A DNA stretch of 64,000 bases, from NCBI GenBank assembly GCA_938040055.1, contig CALHWY010000029.1:35652-99651 (forward strand). Reading direction: 5' to 3'. Positions 1-9,647 of the stretch are shown piece by piece. The notes under the pieces were generated by a model. That model saw only the letters and a program-made list of their open reading frames with translations, did no database searches and had not been told where the DNA came from. The translations under genes were made by a program, and so were the position numbers. How positions within the stretch are numbered: position 1 is the first letter of the stretch; the number at the start of each line of letters is the position of its first letter. Source of the DNA: an uncultured Endomicrobiia bacterium (GTDB lineage: Bacteria; Elusimicrobiota; Endomicrobiia; Endomicrobiales; Endomicrobiaceae).

Positions 1-141
1 TTCGTATATTTCTATGGTTTTACGGTAATCGCCTTCAATAAAAGCGTTTTCGGCGGTTTCAAGCATGGCTGAAAATCTGTCTGAAGCCGCGCAAACCGTC
101 GCGGGAACAAAAATAAGCAGAAAAAGCATAAAATTTTTCAT
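1..141 (-). CDS. BatE-like TPR protein, N-terminal part (runs off the window)
   Basis: Only the first 47 codons are in the window. They begin MKNFMLFLLIFVPATVCA, a typical signal peptide, followed by a helical stretch (ending FIEGDYRKTIEIYE) that reads like the first helices of a tetratricopeptide repeat. The start lies one base beyond the batD stop, so the gene is the next member of the same transcript. In Bat (aerotolerance) operons this place is usually held by BatE, an exported TPR protein that sometimes carries an SH3 domain. The name rests on position plus the signal-peptide/TPR pattern, because the rest of the protein cannot be seen. Confidence 0.7.
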   Translation of the reverse strand, partial: MKNFMLFLLIFVPATVCAASDRFSAMLETAENAFIEGDYRKTIEIYE

Positions 142-142
142 A

Positions 143-1936
143 TTACCGTTTCCTTAAAATATTTATCGCCGTTTTAACTTCATCGAGAATATCTCTCATA
201 GACTTTTCGTCCGGCTTTACCGAAGCGAATCTGTAAAAATTTATTGTCTCCAGAATCTCTTTTGCTTTTTTCGACGACTGCGCGTCAAGACCGCTTTTTT
301 CAAGTTCCCGCGCAATATCCTGAGGGGAAACATTCTCTGCGCGGATGCCCGTTCTCGCCGTTATGGAAAAAGCCAGCCCCTGATAAAGATTCTCGTAGAA
401 ATCACGGCTTTTGTCCCGGGCGATTTCCTGTTCCGCGGCGGCTATGCGTTTTTTTGAAAGAGCTTCGGCTTCGGTTTTAAGGATAACGGAGGGGTCCCTG
501 TTTTTTTTCACGGTATAAAATGAAAAAAACAACATACAGGCGAGAAGCGCAAAAAGGGCTGTAAAAACCGTCCAGAAAACAGCGTTTTTTATCAGATATC
601 CTTTATAATATGAAGCGGGCTTTTTGATTTGTTTATTATAATGTATATCGTTTTTTACTACGGGAGAAACGCCGCGCAAACCGTTCCGGGTATCTTCGGC
701 TCCGGAAGAGGGCTCCCCTTCCACTTTGATGCTTATCGGCTGCGCCCGGGCATAAGAATATATTTTTTTATCCGGATTGAAAAAACAAAGCCGCGCCGGT
801 TCTATCGTTTTTTCCCCGGGTCTGAGAGGAATCATCAATATCCGGAATTCTTTTGAGCCGGACGAGATATCCGAGACGACCGTATCATAAACTTTAAAAT
901 CTTCGCCCGCTTTGAAATTTATTTCGTTTACGCTTTTCATATTTCCGTTTCCCGTTATTTGCACGGTAAGAGTCACGGGTTCATCGGTTAAGGCTTCGGC
1001 CCTGTCAACGGACGCCTGCATTTTAAAATCCCCAACCGCTCCCGAAAAGTCTTCCGGCTTGTTTTCGGAAGGCAAAGGCAGAATCTCCACGGCTATTTCC
1101 TCCGTTTCCAGAATTTTCTCTTTGCGCTGCCCCATATTGATAAACAAACTGAAAAAATCGTCGGCCGACTCCCGGGAAGAAAAATCCATAAACGCGATTT
1201 TTAACCGGGAAGGCCCGACGGTTATTTTGCCGCTTTCTATAGGATACAGAACCGTTTCGATTTCGTTTACCAGATAGTTAATTCCGCCGGCGGACTCATA
1301 GCGGGTTTTGGGAGTGGAAACGTCTTTCCAGAACCCCTTAAAGTCAGGAGCATAATATTGCGGATTTGAAACAAGATCCGCATTTGTGTAAAAGCCGAAC
1401 TTATATATGAGCTTTTCATTAACATAAGCTTTCTTTTTATTTAGCGAAGCTTTTACGAAGACATCGGTTCTGACGTCTTTATCAATTTTCCGGGCTTCAG
1501 GTTCCGTAGGAGAAGGACGTGAACGGACATTTTTCCGCTGTATTCTCGCGGCTTCAGTCACTTCAACGCTGACCGGTTCGGTAGAATATGTCTTTTTTTC
1601 ATATTCGATCTTCGCAGGAGGAATTATAAACTTTCCGGTTTTTTTCGGAGCCAGCGTATAAGAAACGGTCAGGCTTCCGCTGCGTTTTCCGTTACTAAAC
1701 GATATATTCTGCGAACGCCCCGACCCGTATACGGTAAAGTTCTCTATATTTTCAAGTTTCGGCTCCGGAAGAGAAGCCTCTTCGCCTGTGACGGTAAGTG
1801 AATAAACCAGATAATCGTTTAAAGCAAGCTTGTCTTTGTCGATATGCGCGCTAAAGGATATTTCGCCGGCATAAGCGTAAAACCCGGAAAACAAGACTAA
1901 ACACAAAAATAAAAAAACTTTCATTCTGTAAACCAT
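143..1936 (-). CDS. batD: BatD-like membrane protein of the Bat operon
   Basis: The 597-residue protein has a signal peptide (about residues 1-24), a long beta-rich periplasmic region (about 25-440) and one membrane helix (about 450-475), followed by a cytoplasmic helical tail. This is the layout of the BatD 'oxygen tolerance' family. BatD is thought to act with the vWA proteins BatA and BatB in an envelope complex; its biochemical role is not established. The ATG at 1936 is preceded by AGAGGA at 8 bases, which favours it over the internal ATG four codons on. It starts one base after the batC stop, and the BatE-like gene follows directly. Confidence 0.88.
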   Translation of the reverse strand: MVYRMKVFLFLCLVLFSGFYAYAGEISFSAHIDKDKLALNDYLVYSLTVTGEEASLPEPKLENIENFTVYGSGRSQNISFSNGKRSGSLTVSYTLAPKKTGKFIIPPAKIEYEKKTYSTEPVSVEVTEAARIQRKNVRSRPSPTEPEARKIDKDVRTDVFVKASLNKKKAYVNEKLIYKFGFYTNADLVSNPQYYAPDFKGFWKDVSTPKTRYESAGGINYLVNEIETVLYPIESGKITVGPSRLKIAFMDFSSRESADDFFSLFINMGQRKEKILETEEIAVEILPLPSENKPEDFSGAVGDFKMQASVDRAEALTDEPVTLTVQITGNGNMKSVNEINFKAGEDFKVYDTVVSDISSGSKEFRILMIPLRPGEKTIEPARLCFFNPDKKIYSYARAQPISIKVEGEPSSGAEDTRNGLRGVSPVVKNDIHYNKQIKKPASYYKGYLIKNAVFWTVFTALFALLACMLFFSFYTVKKNRDPSVILKTEAEALSKKRIAAAEQEIARDKSRDFYENLYQGLAFSITARTGIRAENVSPQDIARELEKSGLDAQSSKKAKEILETINFYRFASVKPDEKSMRDILDEVKTAINILRKR

Positions 1937-1937
1937 A

Positions 1938-3356
1938 TTACCAGTCCTCTTTTACTCTTTCAACTACGGGATTTGCGTTTTTGTTTCTGAATCTGTCCGA
2001 TTTTTTGTCCTCTTCCTTATAATAATTCAATATTGTATCAATATGAGCGTAATTTTGTTTTTGTCCTGCGGTATTAAAATCCTTTGAAAGCGGAACGTTT
2101 TCCCGCCCGGAATTTTTTTTGCGCAAAGCTTTCTCTTCTTTTTCCGGACCGCGCAGCAATTGCCGCTCTCTGGATATTTTTTCTTTGTTTTCGTCGATTC
2201 GTTTTTGAATATCCCTCCGCTTTTTTTTCTGCTTTTCAATTTCTCCGACAAGTTCTTGTTTTTGCCTTTTTCCGTAATCCGCGTTTTTTGCATTACTAAG
2301 TTTTTGAAGTTCTTCGGCAAGCTCTTTTTCCCTTGTTTCGGACAAAGCCAACTCTTTTTCAAGTTCTTTGTTCTCGCTTAAAGCCTCGGCTTCCCTGCGT
2401 CCGGCTCCGCCGATACTGTTTCCGGCTTCCTTTTGTTCAGCCGCGCCGTCCATTGTTTTATCCCGAGAAAAAGAGTTTTCTCCGGAAGCGTTTTTGCCGT
2501 AATTTTTTCTTTCCCGGTTTTCGGCTTCTTTTAATTTTCGTTCAAGTTTTCTCTGCTCGCCTTTAAGGTCTCCCATCTTTTTCTCAAGCCCGGCTTTGAG
2601 TTCCCGAGCCTCTTTTTGCCTTTTTGCGCTTTCCAGTTGTCTGCGTTCCGCCTCCCGCCAAGATTGTTTTTGCCTGTCAAGCTCGCGCGCAAGCTCTTTT
2701 TTCTTATCCCGATCATTTTCAGAAGCGATGCGTTTTTGCACGTCTTTCATATTTTTGCCCGAGATTTCTTTTTCCCGCGCGCTTTCGGCTTCTTTTTGAG
2801 CGGACAGACGCTCCTGTTCTTCAGCCTGTTCGGATTCGGATTCGTTTTCTTTCTGCCGCTGTTTATTTTTGTCCAATTCCTTTTTTACTTCTTCATAAGA
2901 CTGTTCTTTCTTATGTTTTTGTTCAAGCATTTTTCGCGCTATTTCAAGGTTTATCTTAGCGTCTTTGTCTCCGGGATTTATTTTTAACGCTTCCCGGTAC
3001 AAATATTGCGCTTTTTCATATCTTTTATTTTTAAATTCGGCGTTTCCGAGATTATACATGATATCGGCTTTATCTTTCAGTCCGATTTCTCCGTTTTCAA
3101 GAAGCTGCCCGTAAATCTTTCCGGCTTCTTGCGTATTTCCCGTTTTATATGCCGCCGCAGCCGCGTTTTTGTTAATTTCCGTATTATCCGGATTTCTTTG
3201 AAGCATTTCACCAAACAACCCGGAAGCTTTTTCAAAGTTTCCCGCGTTATAGGCGTCCATCGCGGCGGTGCTTTTTTTTATTTCTTTTGCCGAAATAAAA
3301 AGAAGCCATGCCGCAACGGCTGCCAGCAAAACAAAAAGCATTATTTTTATTTTCAT
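1938..3356 (-). CDS. batC: BatC-like TPR protein with a very long charged coiled coil
   Basis: The 472-residue protein has an N-terminal membrane anchor (about 5-23), three to four TPR units (about 30-145) and then about 280 residues extremely rich in Lys, Glu, Arg and Gln that should form coiled coil. It ends in KEDW; a C-terminal acidic/lysine-Asp-Trp end is typical of BatC proteins. BatC is the TPR scaffold of the Bat complex. The start overlaps the batB stop by four bases (ATGA). The coiled-coil extension makes the protein clearly longer than ordinary BatC proteins, so it may span more of the periplasm; that is inference. Confidence 0.82.
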   Translation of the reverse strand: MKIKIMLFVLLAAVAAWLLFISAKEIKKSTAAMDAYNAGNFEKASGLFGEMLQRNPDNTEINKNAAAAAYKTGNTQEAGKIYGQLLENGEIGLKDKADIMYNLGNAEFKNKRYEKAQYLYREALKINPGDKDAKINLEIARKMLEQKHKKEQSYEEVKKELDKNKQRQKENESESEQAEEQERLSAQKEAESAREKEISGKNMKDVQKRIASENDRDKKKELARELDRQKQSWREAERRQLESAKRQKEARELKAGLEKKMGDLKGEQRKLERKLKEAENRERKNYGKNASGENSFSRDKTMDGAAEQKEAGNSIGGAGRREAEALSENKELEKELALSETREKELAEELQKLSNAKNADYGKRQKQELVGEIEKQKKKRRDIQKRIDENKEKISRERQLLRGPEKEEKALRKKNSGRENVPLSKDFNTAGQKQNYAHIDTILNYYKEEDKKSDRFRNKNANPVVERVKEDW

Positions 3357-4354
3357 TTTTTATTTCTCGCGGTTTTAGGATAAAAAAACTCAATTATGAA
3401 CGCCGCAAGAGCAAGAAATAAAAATATCTGGAATCTGTCCCGTTTGCGGGACTCTCTTACTTTTCCGCGGGCGTCTTTATCCAGCCGTTTCAGCTCGCTT
3501 ATCACTTCGGCAGAAATATCTTTCCCCCCTGACATTTCAAAATATTTTCCGCCTGTTTTTTCCGATATCTTTTTCAAAAGAGCGGAATCAAGCCTGCTGA
3601 TTACGGTTTTTCCGGAATTGTCCGAAACATATCCCAGCAGAGTTCCCGATTCGTTTTTTAAAGGAATCGGAGCTCCCCGGCGGGTGCCTATGCCTACGGA
3701 AATAATCCTTAGCCCGGCCTTTTCGGCGGACTCAACGGACTCTTTCGTTTTATCGTCATGGTCTTCCCCGTCGGTAATAAGAAGCATTGCGGTTGAAGAT
3801 GAAAAGGTTTTTTCTCTTTTTTTAAGCGCAAGACCGATAGGCGAACTTAACTCGGTTCCGCCGAAAGGGACGGCGTCCGTATCAGCTCCCTGCAAGAACA
3901 TTTTTACGGCCTCGCCGTCATAAGTCATCGGACACTGCCACATTGAATTCCCGGAAAATACTATCACTCCTATTTTATCTCCCGCGCATTCGTCAACAAC
4001 TCTTGAAATAAGCATTTTGGCTCCGGCCATCCTGCTTGGCCTGACGTCTTCGGCAAGCATGCTTCTGGACACGTCCAGAGCTATGACTATTTCCGAACTT
4101 CTTTTTTCCGTTTGCGCATCCCGATATCCGTACTGCGGACGCGCCAAAGCGAAAATCAAAAAAACAAAGCCCGCAAGCAGAAAAATATTTTTTTTCCCGT
4201 AAGCGCTTAAATCCGCATTGCTCAACGCGGAAAAATTATCCGCGCTTATTAAGCGCTCCAGATCAGCTTTCCTTTTTTTCACGAAAAAAACAGTCAGCAA
4301 AGCGATAAACGGAATTGCTGCCAGCAGAAATAAATAATTTTTTTGCGCAAACAT
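3353..4354 (-). CDS. batB: BatB, von Willebrand factor A domain membrane protein
   Basis: The 333-residue protein has two N-terminal membrane helices (about 5-23 and 55-72), a vWA domain (about 85-270) and a C-terminal membrane helix (about 308-325). The metal-ion-dependent adhesion site is visible as ALDVSRSM (DxSxS), with later conserved stretches FGGTELSSPIG and LITDGEDH. The order of helices and vWA domain is that of BatA/BatB. It shares one base with the batA stop and overlaps batC by four bases, so translation is probably coupled. It lacks TPR units, and its position after batA supports BatB rather than a second BatA. Confidence 0.9.
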   Translation of the reverse strand: MFAQKNYLFLLAAIPFIALLTVFFVKKRKADLERLISADNFSALSNADLSAYGKKNIFLLAGFVFLIFALARPQYGYRDAQTEKRSSEIVIALDVSRSMLAEDVRPSRMAGAKMLISRVVDECAGDKIGVIVFSGNSMWQCPMTYDGEAVKMFLQGADTDAVPFGGTELSSPIGLALKKREKTFSSSTAMLLITDGEDHDDKTKESVESAEKAGLRIISVGIGTRRGAPIPLKNESGTLLGYVSDNSGKTVISRLDSALLKKISEKTGGKYFEMSGGKDISAEVISELKRLDKDARGKVRESRKRDRFQIFLFLALAAFIIEFFYPKTARNKK

Positions 4355-5346
4355 TACGGCAGTTTCCTTAAATATGTGTTTTCCAAAAGCATTATTAAAA
4401 ACAGCAAAAGCAGCGCAGCAAGCGCAAAATTTTTATACAGCTCTTCATACCCCGCAAATTCTTTTACTTTTATCTCGTCTTTTTCAATAGAATCTATCTC
4501 TTTCATAATCTCTTTAAATGAAGATATGTCCGTAGCCCTGAAATATCCGCCTCCGGTGTTTTCCGCCACTTCTTTAAGAATATGTTCTTGAAGCCCGGAG
4601 CTGTTGTCGCGCACTTCTCTTTTTCCGAAAAAAATATCATCGACTTCAAATACCGCGCCTTCGGTGCTTCCCACGCCTACGGCATAAATCTTTATGCCGT
4701 ACCTGCCGGCTATCTTTGAAGCCGTAACGGGATCGACTTCTCCCATATTATTGTTGCCGTCGGTAATAAGAATTATTATTTTTTCCTTTGATTTGGCGTC
4801 TCTCAGCCTGTTTACCGACGTTATCAAAGCCGACCCTATAGCCGTCCCGTCTACGTTGATATCTTCCACGCTGACTTTTTTAACGAATTCCAAAAGAGAT
4901 TCCCTGTCCGTCGTGAGAGGGCACTGGGTAAAAGCTAATCCCGAGAAAACGACAAGCCCTATTCTGTCGCGCTTTCTTTCTTTTATAAAATCCGCGGCGG
5001 TATTTTTTGCCGCCTCCAGCCTGTTGACGGGCTTAAAATCTACGGAGCTCATGCTGGTGGATATGTCCAGCGCTATCATAATATCTATTCCCGACTGGCT
5101 GTTATCGTCAAAAATTACGCCTTTCTGCGGTCTTGCCAGAGCCGTTATTATCAAAGCAAAAGCAGAATATTTTAAAACTACAAGCGCCCTGCAAAAGAAA
5201 ATTTTTGCGGAAATTTTTTCATTTTCAAAAAAAACGCCTCTTGTAAAACGTATAAAAGCGGTTGCGCGTTTTTTGTTTTTGTCCAAAAAAAACGGAATAA
5301 AAAACAATAGCAACAACGCTAAAAATTCAGGATTGGCAAATCTCAT
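4354..5346 (-). CDS. batA: BatA, von Willebrand factor A domain membrane protein
   Basis: The 330-residue vWA protein has the same architecture as its downstream neighbour: two N-terminal membrane helices, a vWA domain with the MIDAS motif ALDISTSM, the stretches DGTAIGSAL and LITDGNNN, and a C-terminal membrane helix (about 305-323). It is the first of the two vWA paralogues, as in other Bat operons where BatA and BatB form a membrane complex. It overlaps the upstream BatD-like gene by four bases. The two vWA genes are similar in length and layout, consistent with an old tandem duplication. Confidence 0.9.
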   Translation of the reverse strand: MRFANPEFLALLLLFFIPFFLDKNKKRATAFIRFTRGVFFENEKISAKIFFCRALVVLKYSAFALIITALARPQKGVIFDDNSQSGIDIMIALDISTSMSSVDFKPVNRLEAAKNTAADFIKERKRDRIGLVVFSGLAFTQCPLTTDRESLLEFVKKVSVEDINVDGTAIGSALITSVNRLRDAKSKEKIIILITDGNNNMGEVDPVTASKIAGRYGIKIYAVGVGSTEGAVFEVDDIFFGKREVRDNSSGLQEHILKEVAENTGGGYFRATDISSFKEIMKEIDSIEKDEIKVKEFAGYEELYKNFALAALLLLFLIMLLENTYLRKLP

Positions 5347-6227
5347 AATTTTGTCACGAATTCCTTTGTTTTTTCAAGGCTTGCCGACATCTCGCGAGAG
5401 CCAGCTTTTAATCCCGCGTATCTTGCCAGATCAAAAATATGGAAATAGTCTTTGAGTTCGTTTTTAGTCATTGAAACAAAATTTTCCGTTCCGAATTTTT
5501 TAAGAAGTTCGGCCGAAGTCATCTCCATAGCGTTAAAACCGCATTTATAGGAGATATACCTCCTAAGTATTTCCGCCGCTTTATAATAAAAAAGACGCGA
5601 GTTTGCGCTTTTAAACGCTTCGGATTTCAGAAGTCCGTCAAGCTCAGACAGCGCCAGCATACGCGGATCCGCCTGAGCGCATTTTTTAATGTGTTTTCCC
5701 GATATGTCTTTTACCGTAAAAAACATAAGAACGGCCGCCGATAAAAAAAATAAAAGCGCAAAAAGGATGTTTTTTTTATTTATTCCCGCTTTTTTAACAG
5801 GCTTTATATCCATAATGTCCTTCCGTCCGCCGCCAAGCACGCTTTCGACGAAGACATTCGCGGCCGGAGTAAAAAATATTTTCTTTTTTCCGTTTTCGTC
5901 CATATAATACAGTCCCACAGGCTCTATTTCAAAAGAGCCCGTCGCATAAGCCGCTATTTCAAAATCTATTTCATAAACATTGGGACGCTCCGAAATATGC
6001 GCGGCGGAAATGTTCAGCGTGTCAAAATCTTTAAACACAATGTTTTTTCCGGGCAGTAAATAAGCGTTATCGGGCAGCTCCGCTTTTATTTTATAGCGTA
6101 TGACGTCTCCCACATGCACGGTGTTTTTGTCCAGTGAGGAACTTACCCCCGGCGGCTGCGCCAAAACAAAAACGGCGGCGCACGCCAGAAGCGGCAAAAA
6201 AAACGGTATTTTTAAGAATTTTTTCAT
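5343..6227 (-). CDS. Exported single-pass protein of the Bat operon (BatD-like/DUF4381-like)
   Basis: The 294-residue protein has a signal peptide (about 1-23), a periplasmic beta-rich domain (about 28-145) that resembles the first domain of BatD, one membrane helix (about 153-172) and a cytoplasmic helical domain containing AAEILRRYISYKCGFNAMEM. That last motif is typical of the small C-terminal helical domain of BatD and DUF4381 proteins, which often lie between DUF58 and batA genes. It starts four bases after the DUF58 stop and overlaps batA by four bases. Its function is unknown beyond membership in the Bat/MoxR system. Confidence 0.75.
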   Translation of the reverse strand: MKKFLKIPFFLPLLACAAVFVLAQPPGVSSSLDKNTVHVGDVIRYKIKAELPDNAYLLPGKNIVFKDFDTLNISAAHISERPNVYEIDFEIAAYATGSFEIEPVGLYYMDENGKKKIFFTPAANVFVESVLGGGRKDIMDIKPVKKAGINKKNILFALLFFLSAAVLMFFTVKDISGKHIKKCAQADPRMLALSELDGLLKSEAFKSANSRLFYYKAAEILRRYISYKCGFNAMEMTSAELLKKFGTENFVSMTKNELKDYFHIFDLARYAGLKAGSREMSASLEKTKEFVTKL

Positions 6228-6231
6228 TTAT

Positions 6232-7113
6232 TCAGCCTAAGACGCTCCGTCTTTGTCTTTCTTTAAAAAATTTTATCAAAGGGCCGATATAAGATTCTTT
6301 CGTGTTAAGATTTATGCAGTCGACTTTCGCCTTCTTAAACGCCGCGGCGGCATTTGCGTCAAAAGCTGCGCTTTTGACGCGCAGAAGCTTATCGCCGTAA
6401 AAAGTGTCGACGGTAAAAAACTTTTCCCTTTCAGGATCGTACATCTCCACAAGGCCTACGTCGGGCAGAAGCGATTCTTTTTCATCGCTGATTTTGACGC
6501 AGATCAAATCATGCCTTTTGGCCGTCACGGCAAGATCTCTTTCATATCCCTCATCCTGAAAATCGGAAATAAGAAAAACGACGGATTTTCTCCTCCAGAT
6601 ATCGTTAACGGCTTTTAAAGCCGCCGAAATAGACGTCTTATGCCCTGAAGGCTTAAACTCCAGAATCTCTTTTATTATCCGCAAAATATTATTTTTGCCT
6701 TTTTTGGGAGTAATGATTTTCTCGACTTTATCGGTAAAGGAAAGCATTCCCGCCCTGTCATTATTCTTCAAAGCGGCAAAAGCCAAAACCGCGGCGGCTT
6801 GCGCGGCGATATCCGATTTTAATTCGCCGGCGCTCCCGAAATGCTGCGAAGCGGAAAAATCTATAAGAAAAATTACGGTAAGCTCTCTTTCTTCCGAAAA
6901 AAGTTTCACATACGGTTTTCCGTATCGGGCGGTCACGTTGCGGTCGATTGCTCTTATATCGTCTCCGACCTGATACTCCCTTACTTCCGCGAACTCTATG
7001 CCCTGTCCTTTGAACGCGCTCTGGTACTGTCCCGCGAAAACTTCGTTCACAAGCTTATTAGAGCGTATTTCAAGATTTCGGATTTGCTTTTTTAATATAT
7101 CTTTTTCTAACAT
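6232..7113 (-). CDS. DUF58 domain protein of the MoxR/Bat operon
   Basis: The 293-residue soluble protein carries the DUF58 signature FAEVREYQVGDDIRAIDRN followed by ARYGKPYVKLFSEERE and a vWA-like core with the MIDAS-type motif LIDFSASQHFG. DUF58 proteins lie next to moxR in almost all such clusters and are regarded as partners of the MoxR ATPase. Start: ATG at 7113 with GGAAGG upstream. There are 237 bases between the moxR stop and this start, the only sizeable gap in the operon; no convincing promoter was seen there. Confidence 0.9.
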   Translation of the reverse strand: MLEKDILKKQIRNLEIRSNKLVNEVFAGQYQSAFKGQGIEFAEVREYQVGDDIRAIDRNVTARYGKPYVKLFSEERELTVIFLIDFSASQHFGSAGELKSDIAAQAAAVLAFAALKNNDRAGMLSFTDKVEKIITPKKGKNNILRIIKEILEFKPSGHKTSISAALKAVNDIWRRKSVVFLISDFQDEGYERDLAVTAKRHDLICVKISDEKESLLPDVGLVEMYDPEREKFFTVDTFYGDKLLRVKSAAFDANAAAAFKKAKVDCINLNTKESYIGPLIKFFKERQRRSVLG

Positions 7114-7350
7114 TTGCCTTCCAAATAAACTTTTTTTAACCGCGGTTTATGCCGGATTGAAAAAGCCTTCTTTGCGGCAAACAATCAGATTTATCTCGCT
7201 TTTTCCGCAAAAAAATCCCCGTCCGGCCGCACTTTCAAACTTTGCGCCGCGTTTTATTTCCGGAAAACATCATACGCTTTCAGGCTTGTGAAAAAAATTG
7301 AAAAAAACAAAAACGCCGGAAAATAAAAACGCGCATGTGCGGAGTTTGCC

Positions 7351-8343
7351 TCAGGGAACTTCAACTCCCCCGAATATCGTTTGGATTATATCATCGGATG
7401 TCACCGAATCGGCTTCCGCTTCATAAGTCAGCAGAATTCTATGCCTGAGAACGTCCGCCCCGATTATTTTTATATCTTCAGGCATAACATATGCCCTGCC
7501 CTGAAGAAAAGCATAAGCTTTCGCAGCGAGAGCAAGATTGATAGTCGCCCGCGGCGAAGCGCCGAAAGCTATAAGATTTTTTAATCCGTCCAGTTTATAT
7601 TCTCCGGGTCTTCTGGTGGCAGAAACGATATCAACAATATAGTTTTTGATTTTCTCGTCGACATATATCCGTCCGATAAGTTCTTTCGCATCCTGTATTT
7701 CGTCAAGAGAAATCACGGGTTTGACCTCTCCGGTATTATGCGTCATTTTTTCAAGAATTATTTTCTCGTCTTCCCTGCCCGGATAGTCCACTTTCAGTTT
7801 CATCATAAATCTGTCGACCTGAGCCTCGGGCAGGGGATAGGTTCCTTCCTGCTCTATGGGATTTTGCGTTGCCATAACAAGAAAAGGGTTCGGGAGAGCA
7901 AAAGTGGTATCGCCTATCGTTACCTGTTTTTCCTGCATGGCTTCAAGCAAAGCACTCTGGACTTTGGCGGGAGCGCGGTTGATTTCATCGGCAAGAATTA
8001 TATTGGCGAAAACAGGTCCTTTTTTTATGCTGAACTCTCCGCTTTGCGGATTATATATCAGCGTTCCGGTTATGTCGGCAGGAAGAAGATCCGGGGTAAA
8101 CTGTATCCTTTTATAAGAAGCCCGCACGGCGGCGGACATGCTTTTTACAGCAAGGGTTTTTGCCAGACCGGGAAGCCCTTCAAGAAGAACATGTCCGTCC
8201 GACAGAAGCCCTATAAGCATTCTTTCAAGAACGTATTTCTGCCCGATTACGGTATTAGATATTTCCTCAACAAGTTTTGACGCAAAGACGCTTTTGTTTC
8301 CGATCTTGTCGTTAAGAGCGTTTATGTCGGATAGTTCTAACAT
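7351..8343 (-). CDS. moxR: MoxR-family AAA+ ATPase
   Basis: The 330-residue protein has a MoxR-type Walker A (GLPGLAKT, residues 56-63), Walker B (ILADEINR, near 115) and the sensor region ATQNPIEQEGTYPLPEAQ typical of MoxR. MoxR ATPases are chaperone-like partners of the vWA proteins encoded downstream. The ATG at 8343 is preceded by GGAGG at 8 bases. proA ends only 38 bases upstream on the same strand, so moxR may be read from the proA transcript as well. Confidence 0.95.
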   Translation of the reverse strand: MLELSDINALNDKIGNKSVFASKLVEEISNTVIGQKYVLERMLIGLLSDGHVLLEGLPGLAKTLAVKSMSAAVRASYKRIQFTPDLLPADITGTLIYNPQSGEFSIKKGPVFANIILADEINRAPAKVQSALLEAMQEKQVTIGDTTFALPNPFLVMATQNPIEQEGTYPLPEAQVDRFMMKLKVDYPGREDEKIILEKMTHNTGEVKPVISLDEIQDAKELIGRIYVDEKIKNYIVDIVSATRRPGEYKLDGLKNLIAFGASPRATINLALAAKAYAFLQGRAYVMPEDIKIIGADVLRHRILLTYEAEADSVTSDDIIQTIFGGVEVP

Positions 8344-8381
8344 TGTTCGGCCTCCGGATAAAAAATAAATATAAAAAAAGT

Positions 8382-9647
8382 CTAATTGCGGATCGTTCCG
8401 TTTCCTTTGACGATATATTTCGTCGTAGTAAGCTCTTTTATGCCCATCGTCCCGCGCGCATGAAGTTTCATCGTCGATATTCCTATCTCGCAGCCAAGCC
8501 CGAAAACGCTTCCGTCATGAAGCCTTGTGGAAGCGTTTTGCATTACGGCCGCGGCGTCAACCTCCATAAAAAACTTCTCAGCCGTTTCATTGTTGCCGGT
8601 TACTATGGACTCCGAATGCATGGAGCCGTATTTATTTATATGGGCAATGGCCTCTTGCGCCGAATCCACTACTTTGACGGAAAGTTCCAAATCGTGATAT
8701 TCTTTATTCCAGCTTTCTTCCTCCGCCTCGCTTACGGAAGGCACCAAAGATTTTGTTATTTTGCAGCCGTTTATTTTTACGCCGGCTTCAAAATAAGCCT
8801 TGCACATTCCGGGCAAAAACCGCTGCGCTATATCTTTGTGCACAAGAAGCGTTTCCATGGCATTGCATACTCCCGGCCTTTGGCATTTTGCGTTAAAAGC
8901 TATTTTAAAAGCCATTTCCAAATCCGCGTCTTTGTCTATATAAGTGTGACAAAGCCCTTTTCCGTGCGACAAAACCGGTATAAGGGAATTGCCGTTAATG
9001 AAGTTGACCAGAGCTTCGCTTCCTCTCGGAATCAGCAAATCGATAAATTTGTTAAGTTTGATCATTTCAAGCACTGCCGCCCTGTCGGTAGTATCGATAA
9101 ACTGCACCGCCCCGTCAGGCATGCCGGCTTTTACGCCCGCCTCGCTTATAATTTTGGAAAGAATTCTGTTTGAATTGATGGCTTCGGAACCGCCTTTCAA
9201 TATCACGGCATTGCCCGCTTTCAGGCAGAGAGCCGCCGCGTCCACCGTAACATTGGGACGGGATTCGTATATCATTGAAATGACGCCCAAAGGCACTCTT
9301 ATTTTTTTTACTTCCATATCTATGGAAGGAGAAAGAGATTCGACGGCCGTTCCGACCGGATCCTCAAGAAGTATCACGTCTTTGACGCCCTTAATCATAT
9401 CGTCTATTCTTTTCTCATTCAGCGTCAGTCTGTCCGTCAGAGAGGCCGAAAGTCCTGCCTCTTTTGCCGCTTCAACGTCTATTTCATTATGAAATATTAT
9501 TTCTTTCGCGTTTTGAGCCAAAGCCTCCGCCATAGCGGCAAGCATATTGTTTTTCTGCAAAGAGGTCATAACGGCAAGCGCCCGGGAAGCCTCTTTTGCC
9601 GCAGACGCTTTTATCATAACTCTTTGCTTTATTTCATTATTATCCAT
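8382..9647 (-). CDS. proA: Glutamate-5-semialdehyde dehydrogenase
   Basis: The 421-residue enzyme has the normal length for ProA (gamma-glutamyl phosphate reductase), which reduces glutamyl 5-phosphate to the semialdehyde with NADPH in proline synthesis. Family motifs are visible: YESRPNVTVDAAALCLKAGN, the catalytic-cysteine stretch CQRPGVCNAMET, and RLHDGSVFGLGCEIGIST near the C terminus. The ATG has GGAGAG upstream. The kinase of the same pathway, proB, lies at 39941-41329, so the two genes are unlinked here although they are often adjacent in other genomes. Confidence 0.96.
   Translation of the reverse strand: MDNNEIKQRVMIKASAAKEASRALAVMTSLQKNNMLAAMAEALAQNAKEIIFHNEIDVEAAKEAGLSASLTDRLTLNEKRIDDMIKGVKDVILLEDPVGTAVESLSPSIDMEVKKIRVPLGVISMIYESRPNVTVDAAALCLKAGNAVILKGGSEAINSNRILSKIISEAGVKAGMPDGAVQFIDTTDRAAVLEMIKLNKFIDLLIPRGSEALVNFINGNSLIPVLSHGKGLCHTYIDKDADLEMAFKIAFNAKCQRPGVCNAMETLLVHKDIAQRFLPGMCKAYFEAGVKINGCKITKSLVPSVSEAEEESWNKEYHDLELSVKVVDSAQEAIAHINKYGSMHSESIVTGNNETAEKFFMEVDAAAVMQNASTRLHDGSVFGLGCEIGISTMKLHARGTMGIKELTTTKYIVKGNGTIRN

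Noticed and set aside
8343..9173. Plus-strand open frame of 276 codons
   Set aside because: Lies entirely opposite proA, whose motifs are unambiguous; its translation has no domain pattern and no start signal.
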